A stretch of 64,000 bases of DNA from Raphanus sativus. Its lineage: Eukaryota; Streptophyta; Magnoliopsida; Brassicales; Brassicaceae. The notes under the pieces were generated by a model. It ran no database searches. It was not told the origin of the DNA and saw nothing but the letters and a program-made list of their open reading frames with translations. The stretch spans positions 9,796,001 through 9,860,000 of the forward strand of contig NC_079517.1 of assembly GCF_000801105.2 (NCBI RefSeq). Reading direction: 5' to 3'. A program made the translations under genes and the position numbers. Shown here in pieces: positions 51,910 through 64,000 of this stretch; within the stretch, counting starts at the first letter, position 1; each line of letters opens with the position of its first letter.

Positions 51910-52246
51910 GTTTTAATGAAAGCGGTGTTTCAAAAAAAAAAATTAGTATTTTTAGAATATTTGTAATTTTTAAAATTAAATAGAATTAATATTTGAAGTA
52001 TATAAACTGTGTTTTGGATAATCAGATACACATTGGTTCACGATTTAATTTGGTTTGTTTCTCGGTTCTAAAAATAAAATCGTTTGAATATTTGAAAGTT
52101 TTGGGTATATTTTTTCAGTTCGGTTTATACGCCCAAGTGATAGCGTAGTGCTAACAATTGAGGCTGCTGAACACTTTAAATTAAATGTCAACTTCCCACC
52201 TTAAAACCACTTGCTGCTGAGGGGAGAGAGAGGGCCAGATCACACT

Positions 52247-52255
52247 TATATATAA
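52247..52255 (+). promoter_or_regulatory. TATA box of the acyl-activating enzyme gene
   Basis: TATATATAA, 62 bp before the ATG at 52317, gives a short leader of about 30 nt. Confidence 0.6.
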
Positions 52256-52316
52256 GATCTACATGTATCTTCCCTCACACCGACACAAAACATAAATATA
52301 CACTAAGAAGAACAAG

Positions 52317-54557
52317 ATGGACAATCTGAGGTTATGTGAAGCAAACAACGCTCCTCTAACGCCCATAACGTTCTTGAAGAGAGCTTCAGAATGTTATCCA
52401 AATAGAACTTCCATAATCTATGGAGAAACTCGTTTCACATGGCCTCAGACCTATGACCGTTGCTGTCGTCTCGCTGTTTCTCTCCTATCTCTTGACATCG
52501 CCAAGAATGATGTCGTATGTCTCTCTCTGCAACGAATCTTTTTATTTGTTTATTTAAAGTTTATTATGTTTTGTTCAAAAAAAGTTTATTATGTATAGTA
52601 GGTTTTATCAAACAAATCTGAATATAAGAAATAATTCTATTTCACTTTAACTTGGATATACGACTATGAGACATGACATAAATATGTGTTTAGGTATCCG
52701 TTCTTGCCCCAAACATACCGGCCATATATGAGATGCACTTCGCTGTTCCCATGGCTGGAGCTGTCCTTAACCCTATCAACACCCGCCTCGACGCAAAATC
52801 CATCGCCGCAATCTTCCGCCACGCACAGTCCAAGATATTATTCGTAGACCGCAACCTAGAGACCTTAGCTAGAGCCGCGCTCTATCTACTACCCGACGAA
52901 GAACAGCTGAACCTGCTGGTCATATTCATTGACGAGCCTGATTGCCCTAAGAGGGTTTCGTCCAATGAGTTAGACTACGAGGGGCTCATCCGTACGGGAG
53001 AACCTTCGTCCTCCTTGGTTGCACGTATGTTCCGTATTCAAAACGAGCAGGATCCCATCTCGTTAAACTACACATCGGGTACCACGAGCGAACCAAAAGG
53101 TGTGGTGGTTAGCCACCGTGGAGTGTATTTGAGCTCTCTGAGCGTGATTATGGGCTGGGAAATGGGGACATTCCCGGTCTACCTTTGGACTCTGCCTATG
53201 TTTCATTGCAACGGATGGAATCTCACATGGTCGGTGGCAGCACGTGGGGGCACCAACGTCTGTATCAGGCATGTGTCTGCCCCGGAGATTTATAAAAACA
53301 TAGAATTGCATGGCGTGACGCATATGTGTTGTGTTCCTACAGTCTTCAACATTTTGCTTCAAGGAAATCCACTTGACATGTCACAAAGGTCCAGGCCGGT
53401 TCAGGTTTTGACCGGAGGTTCATCGCCTCCTGCTGCCCTTGTAGAGAAAGTTCAGCGGCTCGGTTTTCAAGTGCTGCATGTCTATGGGCTCACGGAGGCC
53501 ACTGGTGCTGTTCTCTTTTGTGAGTGGAATGACGAGTGGAACAGGTAATATATATTCGTTGGTACAAAAAGTTTATAATAGCATCATTACTGGACTCTCT
53601 CAAAAAGAGTTTCTTAGTAAAAATTATTAATTATATTTTTTGATCAAATTATTTATTTATATAATTAAAATTAGTTGTAACAAATTAACTTGTTCAATGT
53701 TAAAATGACACGTTGGTTTGAGGTATCTTGATTTTGATGAGAGTCTCTTCACAAAGAAACTTATCTCATAAATTCTCCTACTATATCATTTTTTATTAAT
53801 TTTATCATGAGATTCTCTCATAAGAATTGCCCACTGTGGATGCTTTAAGTCATGTTAAATGTTATTAAAATCGATTTAACATTTATATTTATACTATTAA
53901 AACAGACTACCAGAAAAGCAACAGATGGAGATGAAGGCAAGACAAGGGGTAGGCATCTTAACCCTGGCTGACGTTGACGTAAAGAACACGAAAACTCAGG
54001 AGAGTGTCCCACGCGATGGGAAGACAATGGGAGAGATTGTCATGAAAGGAAGCAGCTTAATGAAAGGGTATCTAAAGAGTCCGAAAGCTACATCTGAAGC
54101 GTTTAAGCACGGATGGCTCAACACGGGAGACATAGGTGTGATCCATCCAGATGGGCACATACAGATCAAAGATCGGTCCAAAGATATTATCATATCTGGA
54201 GGTGAAAACATCAACAGTGTTGAAGTTGAGAATGTTCTTTATAAGTATAAGAAAGTGCTCGAGGCTGCTGTTGTGGCCATGCCTCACCCTATGTGGGGTG
54301 AAACCCCTTGTGCGTTCGTTGTTCTAGAAAAGCGTAAGACTAGTCAAGGAGACTGTGATGATCAGTTCATGACAAGAGAATGTGATTTGATTAAGTATTG
54401 CCGTGAGAATCTGCCTCATTTTATGTGTCCGAAGAGGGTTGTGTTCATGGGAGAACTACCTAAGAACGGCAACGGAAAGATTCTTAAGCATAAGTTAAGA
54501 AATATCGCTAAAAGTTTGGTTCTTAATGATGACAATACTATTGGCATTAAGCACTAA
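52317..54557 (+). CDS. AAE12: Acyl-activating enzyme (AMP-forming acyl-CoA synthetase-like), AAE11/AAE12 group
   Basis: Three exons (52317-52514, 52694-53544, 53906-54557) join to 1701 nt, or 566 aa, a normal length. AAEs activate a carboxylic acid to the acyl-adenylate and then the CoA thioester. Motifs in order: P-loop YTSGTTSEPKGVVVSH, MFHCNGWNLTW, GLTEATGAVLF, GWLNTGDIGVIHPDGHIQI, DRSKDIIISGGENINSVEVE, and the catalytic Lys in ELPKNGNGKILKHKL. This is the plant clade VI AAE group with benzoyl-CoA and related synthetases. The end (NTIGIKH) is not a canonical peroxisomal PTS1. The substrate cannot be read from sequence. From memory the Arabidopsis positional counterpart is At1g65890 (AAE12), but here it lies between two ARK copies. 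Confidence 0.88.
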
Positions 54558-55095
54558 ATATCATCCCCTCATGCAAAATCCCTACGGAAAATATATGTGA
54601 GATATTAGATATCTGATACTTATGTTTCGATTAGTATAAAATTATTTTTGAATAAACATATTATAAGTTTTATTATAAATAACTGTAATTTACCGAAGCA
54701 TTTAGATTTTATTAATATTTTTATTCTTTGATTGAACTTAATTTAACTCAGTTAAATTTCATTGAATCCGGTTAAACCATATTGATCCATGACCCAAAAC
54801 ATTTTCGGTTCAGTCATTTGGGCAAGTTTTTAAAACACTGCATCCAGGCTCTAATGCATCCAAAAATGTTACATTGATAAAAATGAAGATCCAAATGATC
54901 ATATGCTTGTTGATGCATGGTAATGTGATGTGGGGCATTCTTGAATGGCTAGATATGTCTTTTTGTATACCTTTCAGAAAATATTAATTGAGAATATTTG
55001 ATTTGATTAAATATTATTGATAGTTATTGAAAATTTTATAATAAAATAAATAATAAATTTAGTTATAAACATTTATTGTATTTTTTATTTTGCTT
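54558..55095. other. Intergenic spacer
   Basis: AAE 3' UTR and AT-rich DNA. No feature is supported. Confidence 0.4.
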
Positions 55096-55261
55096 GAATA
55101 GTCTAGAAAATCATTCTTTCAAGAAGGATAAACAGATTTTCTCGGGGTACAAATTACCGGACGTCAATAACTGAGAGGGAGATTTGGTTCACTGACAATT
55201 CATGAATAGTCTAGAAAATCATTCTTCTAAGAAGGATAAACAGATTGTCTCGGGTTACAAA

Positions 55262-58930
<3,669 letters not shown>

Positions 58931-59523
58931 ATTTTTTCTCTCTATTACCCTCTACGCCATTGTCTTGAGTTATGAGGAGATTTTATACACACACACATAG
59001 ATGTAAGACATGTTGTGGGTTCAATGTGTGAAGTATACTTCCACGACTTTTCTCTACAGCATGTTTCTGGTCTTCTTGTTTGGTATTCGAAATATCAAAG
59101 ATCTGTTGAATATAGAGTTGACCCGTCGAATTTTAATGTTCTTCCCTAGTTTTCCATTTTCTCAATAAATGTCTACCAACCAAGCATATCCAACTTCAAT
59201 TTCTATCACTATTGCTATCATTGACCACAAATCCAGAACACATACTTAAATTCTATCACTGTTGCTGTACAAAGTTTCTAGGAACATGGCTAAAAGAAAA
59301 GTTGTTAATTAAGGATGTCTTGGACCATTATTATTGTCTCATTGATGGTAGAGTCTTTCGGTCCTCCTGCTGATGTTCATTGGAGCTCTTGAATAGTCTA
59401 CTCACAATCACCTAGAAACAGAACGTTCTTGTATGATAGCCAGTTTAAGTGTTGAACACTTAAATTGCCTTTTTTAGTTCCTTAAATTAAAATAACAAAC
59501 ATGTAAAAAGCCTTAAATTGGAA
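58931..59523. other. Upstream region of the ARK pseudogene
   Basis: A TATA-type sequence (minus-strand GTATAAAATC near 58980-58989) lies about 50 bp from the ATG, matching the layout of the intact copy. The rest is unassigned. Confidence 0.4.
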
Positions 59524-59607
59524 TCTATATATATAAGTAGACTATTCTGGCTGCTCATTCCTCCACGCCACTTTGGAGATAGGGGCTTTTTGCGCCACGT
59601 GTCGAAA
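59524..59607 (+). mobile_element. Probable Helitron 5' end, cut by the assembly gap
   Basis: A|TCTATATATATAAGTAGAC at 59524 followed by a gccacgtgtcgaaa-type subterminus resembles the 5' ends of many Brassicaceae Helitrons. The body is lost in the N run. Confidence 0.45.
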
Positions 59608-59707
59608 NNNNNNNNNNNNNNNNNNNNNNNNNNNNNNNNNNNNNNNNNNNNNNNNNNNNNNNNNNNNNNNNNNNNNNNNNNNNNNNNNNNNNNNNNNNNN
59701 NNNNNNN
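59608..59707. other. Assembly gap (100 N)
   Basis: Exactly 100 N, a conventional placeholder, so the true distance is unknown. Confidence 1.
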
Positions 59708-60030
59708 TTTTGACATATAATTTGCATTTTAATATGTTTTAAGAATTAAAATTTAAATTTTACATGTTTGTTAAGCAACCATACAAATTCTTGAATTTTC
59801 ACGACTTCCGTAAAGAGAAATTTTGGAATCAAAGCGTGTAATAGGTAGCAAATGTTTAACGATATACCTCATACAAACATGACAAAGAAATATAAAAAAA
59901 TCACATATAAAAACGTACAACTACAGACATACAACTATGTACATGATACACATATATAACAACAAAATACAACTAAAAATAATTTATTTAAACCCGCAGA
60001 GAAGAAAAAAATTAAAATAAAAACAGTACA

Positions 60031-60536
60031 TGTTGGGGATGGATTGTCACCACCCACAAGGCCCAGCGAACAGGAGGCCCATTACCATCAAGGAGGGAGC
60101 GGTCGGCTCGGCGTCGGCTCCTCGACTGACCCCGACTCGGCTCGTGACTACTTTAGCTAGAGGACGAGCAGCCGAAGCGAGCAACCAAACAGCTCGGGCC
60201 GAGCAGTCATCCCGATTGGGCCTGTACATCGAAAAGCCCATGACCAAAGGGAAGCGAATTAGGTCGAGACTAACCGACCTAGGAGACTATATAAGGAGTT
60301 GAGGACAAGAAGGAAGGGTATCACCACATAGACAGACAGACTTGCGGCCAGATTAGGGTTTCCTTTATTCTCTTTGTATCTCGCCGTTCTCTTGTACTTC
60401 CGGCTAGGAGCTCCCGAGCATCGACTAGCCGGCTTTCTTACTCTTGTACCCTCGTTATTCCGACTCTAATAAAACGTCTCTGTTCATCCCACTCTTGAGT
60501 TCTTCTATTTTCTGTTGACCAAACTCACCTTAAACA
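60031..60536 (+). repeat. 5' LTR of a Ty3/gypsy retrotransposon
   Basis: The start TGTTGGGGAT and end CCTTAAACA give matching TGTT...AACA termini, 506 bp. The LTR carries a TATA box (TATATAA, 60288-60294) and an AATAAA (60468-60473), with the primer binding site directly after it. It is clearly more GC-rich than the flanking AT-rich DNA. The 3' LTR lies outside the window. Confidence 0.8.
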
Positions 60537-60537
60537 A

Positions 60538-60556
60538 TTGGCGCCCACCGTGGGGC
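60538..60556 (+). other. tRNA primer binding site
   Basis: TTGGCGCCCACCGTGGGGC starts two bases after the LTR end. TGGCGCC... is a common PBS type in plant Ty3/gypsy elements, especially Tat-type lineages. Confidence 0.7.
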
Positions 60557-60584
60557 CGATCAGAGTAACGTTTCCTAGACCGAT

Positions 60585-63500
60585 ATGACGATTGGTGACT
60601 CGAACCCCGGCACTTCCGGCGAAGCGTCCGAGCTTACGCCTCCGCCTCCTCCTCCCTTTCTCTCATCGGACTTCATGAGCTCCGTGATGGCTCGTCTCGC
60701 ACATCAAGAAGAAGTTCAGAAGACAACAAACGAGCAGCTCGCTGCCCTTGTAGCTGCTCTCACCGCTCCTGCTGGGCCTACAAACCGTTCCCAGCCCGTC
60801 TGCCGGCATCTCTTCCCTCCAACGCCGGCGGAGGACCGCGCCGTCGACGACGCTGACCCAAACGGGCCCCCTGCAGTCTACCCTACTTCGACGACAGCAG
60901 ATCCGACGACGATTCGCGAGATCGCTGAGCTCAAACTCAGCCTTCAACAAATGAGCTCGCAGATCCACCAAGCGACGAGTGCAGCCCCTCAGATCGACAG
61001 CGTCATCGCCTCCACTTCGCGCTCGCCCTTCGCTAGCGAGCTAACCAGGGTCCAGCTCCGCAAAATAGAGAAGCTCCGCCTCCCCGAGTACAAGCCCGGT
61101 GGCGACCCCGTCGAGCACCTGACAGCCTTCAACATAGCTATGGCCAGAGCTCGCCTTTCCGACGAAGAGAAGGACGCGGGATACTGTCAGCTCTTCGTCG
61201 AAACCCTCAACGAACAAGCGCTAACCTGGTTCTCGCAGCTCAGCGAGAACTCGATTCGCAGTTTCCGAGACCTCTCAGCTGTATTCCTCAAGACTTACAT
61301 CATGTTTACCAAGCGAGCAGCGACCGCTTCCAGCCTGTGGAATATGGCGCAAACGAAGGACCAAAGCCTCAAGGACTACATGGAAAAGTTCAAGACGATC
61401 GTTTCCCGAGTCGACGTCCCTGATCACATCGCTATCGACGCTTTGATGAACACTCTCCTCGTCAACTCGAAGTTTCGTAAGGACCTGTATTCCAACCCCA
61501 CGACTTCGCTTCCCGATGCTATTGCCCGGTCTCACAATTTCATCCGAATGGAAGAAGACACCAAGGCAATAATTCGGAAGCAGAACGCTGCCAAGCCGGT
61601 TGCAGCCAAAAGTGCGGGTGCTCGGCCAGAGCCACGCCAGCACGCGCCAGCTGATAACGGCGGCAAAAAAGGAGGTCTCCTCTACGTCGTGGACGAGAAC
61701 AACGCCCCTGTCTCAACCATGGTCATGCACGATAAAAAGTGGAATGTTTACCAGCGAGAGACCGACTCTCCAGATGCATCTCCCAGTACCCCGAGTGCTG
61801 GTGTCGTGGCTAAAGTCGATTCGGCTCCAGGACCGACCAGAACTCCCATCGATCTCACGAAGCATTGCAAGTATCACGACGTGAAGGGACACGACACGAC
61901 CGAGTGCAAATCCCTCTACGCCCAGTTCCTCTCCTCGATCGAAAGCGGGGATTACAAGATCCAGCCGCCTAAACCCAAGCCAAAAGGAGAAAACAGCTGG
62001 AGCAGGAACAAAGACAAGAAGGCTCAGCGTAAATCGCAGGGCAAGAACCGTAAAAACGACAAACAGTCGAAGGATACGGAGAAAGCTGCCCGAGAGACCG
62101 ATGATGACGACGACTCGGCAGATGACGATCAGCCGACCAATCGCCAGCGCATCGAAGTGATCCGCGCCCAACCGCAAGGAGAGAACGAATCCAGGTCCTC
62201 GTCCGAAGAAGACGACGACACGAAAAACCTAGACAGCACTGCGGATCTCCGATCCCTCCTCGAGCGAAAGCTCCGACCCACTACCGTAGAAACACCGGTC
62301 TCCACCGATCTCCGCCTGCAGATCGACTCAAATCGAGCCGCGAGAGCTTCGGCGCGAGAGTCCTCTCACCAGCAGTCCGCTGAGAAGCCGAACTGCGATT
62401 TGCGAGACAAACTCAACGCGAAGATCGGCGATCTGCGGACAACCCTCAACCGCAAGAAAAGGGATACTGCCGAAACGAGTAACGACCTTCGCGATGTGCT
62501 CCGCGCAAAGCGAGCACAAACTCGTCCCCGGATAAACGTCATTATGGGTGGATCGCCTCCCTGCGGCGATTCAGTTAGAGCAGTCAAAGACCACCGAAGG
62601 CAAGCTACTACTTCCCAACGATGGCCCCAGAAGCAAGTAGACGATCAGCCGATTACCTTTTCGTCTGACGATACACTCGGCGTGCACCTCCCTCACAACG
62701 ATCCTTTGCTCGTCGTGCTCGGTGTCGACAAGTACGACGTCACAAAAGTACTTATCGATACCGGGAGCTCGGTCGATATCATCTTTCGCGAAACCCTCGT
62801 AAAGATGGGAATTGACCTCAATGACGTCAAGCCTTCTACTCGGACCCTGACAGGGTTCAACGGCTCGTCAGAAGTAATCGCGGGCACGATCCGCCTCTCG
62901 GTTCACGCCTGCGGAGTCACTCGGACGGTCAAATTTTCTGTGGTCGGCTCCAAAGCCCCTTACCACGTTATACTCGGCACCCCATGGCTGCATTCAATGC
63001 GAGCAATCGCATCAACGTATCATCAGTGTGTTAAGTTCCCAGGATCAGACGGGTCGATCAAAACTCTGAAGGGTGATCAGCAAGCCGCGCGGGACCTCCT
63101 GATCGCCACGGTTAAAATCCAGCGCTCCCAATCACTTGTCAACTCGGTCTCTCCTCCCACGAGCAAAGTCTGCCCGCAAAAGGAAGAGGTTCTCGAAGTA
63201 CCAGTTGACGAGTCGGACCCGAGCAAATCAGTCCGAGTAGGCGCATTTCTACCCGACGAAATGCAGCAGAAGATTCTCGAGTTCCTTAAGCAAAACCTGT
63301 CCACGTTCGCCTGGACGATGTCTGATATGAAGGGAATCGATCCGGCTATCACAACCCACGAACTCAATGTTGATCCCAACTTCAAACCCATCCGGCAGAA
63401 AAGAAGAAAGTTGGGACCAGAGCGATCCAAAGCAGTCGCAGAGGAAGTCGAGCGTCTACTCGGTGCCGGTTCAATCACTGAAGTTCGTTACCCGGAATGG

Positions 63501-64000
63501 CTAGCCAACCCGGTGGTCGTCAAGAAGAAGAACGGTAAATGGCGCGTCTGCGTCGACTTTACCGACCTCAACAAAGCATGTCCTAAGGACAGCTACCCGT
63601 TGCCTAGCATCGATCGCTTAGTCGAATCGACGGCCGGTAACGAGATGTTGACGTTTATGGATGCCTTTTCGGGCTACAACCAGATCCTAATGCACCCGGA
63701 CGACCGGGAGAAAACTGCTTTCATCACCGATCGGGGAACCTACTGCTATAAGGTGATGCCATTCGGATTGAAAAATGCTGGAGCAACCTACCAACGGCTT
63801 GTCAACCGAATGTTCGCCGAGCAGCTTGGGAAGACAATGGAAGTCTATATCGACGACATGCTCGTCAAATCGCTCCGAGCCGACGACCACTTAGCACACT
63901 TAAAGGAATGCTTCGCCATCCTAAACAAGTACGGGATGAAGTTGAATCCCGCAAAGTGCACCTTTGGCGTCTCCTCGGGTGAATTCCTTGGTTACATTGT
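60585..64000 (+). CDS. Ty3/gypsy gag-protease-reverse transcriptase polyprotein (partial, runs off right edge)
   Basis: One frame starts at the ATG at 60585 (MTIGDSNPGTSGEASELTPP). I followed it through gag, the linker, protease and RT without seeing a stop. Over 1,130 codons are present and integrase/RNase H are outside. In order: gag domain (LPEYKPGGDPVEHLTAFNIA, LNEQALTWFSQLSEN), a knuckle-like C/H motif (HCKYHDVKGHDTTECKSLY), the linker motif INVIMGGSPPCGDSVRA, the aspartic protease site VLIDTGSSVDIIF and ILGTPWLHSM, then RT with WRVCVDFTDLNKACPKDSYP, FMDAFSGYNQILMHP, VMPFGLKNAGATYQ and the catalytic YIDDMLVKS. The motifs resemble the Tat/Ogre-type lineage. The intact frame and high GC with unspent CpGs suggest a recent insertion. 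Confidence 0.9.
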   Translation, partial: MTIGDSNPGTSGEASELTPPPPPPFLSSDFMSSVMARLAHQEEVQKTTNEQLAALVAALTAPAGPTNRSQPVCRHLFPPTPAEDRAVDDADPNGPPAVYPTSTTADPTTIREIAELKLSLQQMSSQIHQATSAAPQIDSVIASTSRSPFASELTRVQLRKIEKLRLPEYKPGGDPVEHLTAFNIAMARARLSDEEKDAGYCQLFVETLNEQALTWFSQLSENSIRSFRDLSAVFLKTYIMFTKRAATASSLWNMAQTKDQSLKDYMEKFKTIVSRVDVPDHIAIDALMNTLLVNSKFRKDLYSNPTTSLPDAIARSHNFIRMEEDTKAIIRKQNAAKPVAAKSAGARPEPRQHAPADNGGKKGGLLYVVDENNAPVSTMVMHDKKWNVYQRETDSPDASPSTPSAGVVAKVDSAPGPTRTPIDLTKHCKYHDVKGHDTTECKSLYAQFLSSIESGDYKIQPPKPKPKGENSWSRNKDKKAQRKSQGKNRKNDKQSKDTEKAARETDDDDDSADDDQPTNRQRIEVIRAQPQGENESRSSSEEDDDTKNLDSTADLRSLLERKLRPTTVETPVSTDLRLQIDSNRAARASARESSHQQSAEKPNCDLRDKLNAKIGDLRTTLNRKKRDTAETSNDLRDVLRAKRAQTRPRINVIMGGSPPCGDSVRAVKDHRRQATTSQRWPQKQVDDQPITFSSDDTLGVHLPHNDPLLVVLGVDKYDVTKVLIDTGSSVDIIFRETLVKMGIDLNDVKPSTRTLTGFNGSSEVIAGTIRLSVHACGVTRTVKFSVVGSKAPYHVILGTPWLHSMRAIASTYHQCVKFPGSDGSIKTLKGDQQAARDLLIATVKIQRSQSLVNSVSPPTSKVCPQKEEVLEVPVDESDPSKSVRVGAFLPDEMQQKILEFLKQNLSTFAWTMSDMKGIDPAITTHELNVDPNFKPIRQKRRKLGPERSKAVAEEVERLLGAGSITEVRYPEWLANPVVVKKKNGKWRVCVDFTDLNKACPKDSYPLPSIDRLVESTAGNEMLTFMDAFSGYNQILMHPDDREKTAFITDRGTYCYKVMPFGLKNAGATYQRLVNRMFAEQLGKTMEVYIDDMLVKSLRADDHLAHLKECFAILNKYGMKLNPAKCTFGVSSGEFLGYI

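Larger units (their letters stand above)
50447..51940 (+). mobile_element. 1.49-kb poly(A) retroposon with exact 16-bp target duplication
   Basis: The sequence AATTAGTATTTTTAGA occurs exactly at 50431-50446 and 51941-51956, flanking a 1494-bp insert. The insert starts with (TC)38 and ends with an A-tract preceded by a taatgaaagcggtgtttc tail, which resembles plant LINE/SINE 3' ends. A long target duplication with poly(A) indicates target-primed reverse transcription, that is, mobilisation by LINE machinery. No reverse transcriptase or endonuclease motif is seen, so the element is non-autonomous or a retroposed transcript. Its base composition is more GC-rich than the surrounding DNA. Sadhu-like retroposons are one known comparison; I cannot confirm membership. 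Confidence 0.85.
49911..52139. mobile_element. Decayed hAT-type MITE, split by a later retroposon
   Basis: The left part (49911-50430) begins ttagagtgagcatttggttt and the right part (51957-52139) ends near agttcggtttatacgcccaa. Both are rich in ttcggtt/ggtttgg motifs like the hAT MITE at 34026, and the outer ends resemble diverged inverted repeats. The retroposon at 50447-51940 interrupts it. No target duplication was found, so confidence is low. Confidence 0.35.

Noticed and set aside
60663..63890. Several minus-strand frames in the Ty3/gypsy element
   Set aside because: Shadows of the GC-rich gag-pol frame, which carries all the recognisable domains.

Overview
This is plant nuclear DNA, almost certainly from the Brassica/Raphanus part of the Brassicaceae. 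Genes have many short introns with GT-AG borders, intergenic DNA is very AT-rich, and Helitron, hAT-MITE, LINE and Ty3/gypsy debris fills the gaps. Several predicted proteins are near-identical to Arabidopsis thaliana proteins I know. From memory, most orthologues lie in one stretch of Arabidopsis chromosome 1, about At1g66070 down to At1g65790. Here they run in the same relative order, so the window looks like a conserved collinear segment with local insertions. The locus numbers are recall, not a search.

Layout, left to right. Positions 1-3600 hold a possible decayed minus-strand gene end, a Helitron-like element and a LINE RNase H remnant. An eIF3j gene follows (4103-5248, +), then a 5'-truncated oxidoreductase pseudogene (5938-6577, +) and a DC1/C1-domain protein gene (6945-8723, -). 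About 5 kb of AT-rich repeats comes next, with a 715-bp tandem duplication and an inverted-repeat element with a telomere-like core. The compact housekeeping part is NMD3 (14157-15719, +), PRXIIB (17464-18138, +), GAD2 (19045-22918, -), an ABC1 atypical kinase (23566-28125, +) and cytosolic NADP-isocitrate dehydrogenase (29133-32101, -). A 7-kb gene-poor stretch (32.1-39.0 kb) contains a Helitron tail and a hAT MITE with an intact target duplication. Next are a secreted plant-specific protein (39029-41588, +), an intact S-domain receptor kinase of the ARK type (42300-46948, -), 5.4 kb of nested transposons, an acyl-activating enzyme (52317-54557, +) and a second, frameshifted ARK copy (55262-58930, -). 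After a 100-N assembly gap (59608-59707) comes the 5' LTR and gag-protease-RT frame of a GC-rich Ty3/gypsy element that runs off the right edge.

The genes are not an operon or a pathway. GAD2, cICDH and PRXIIB all belong to carbon/nitrogen and redox metabolism, and eIF3j and NMD3 both serve the translation machinery and carry telo-box motifs near their 5' ends. The clustering itself is inherited synteny. The part most worth following up is the mobile and repetitive layer: a 1.49-kb retroposon with a 16-bp target duplication and an unexplained long frame, a 53-bp near-perfect foldback between PRXIIB and GAD2, repeated duplication of gene 3' ends, and Helitron junction oddities. I found no CRISPR, no rRNA or tRNA gene, and no convincing new multi-gene system.
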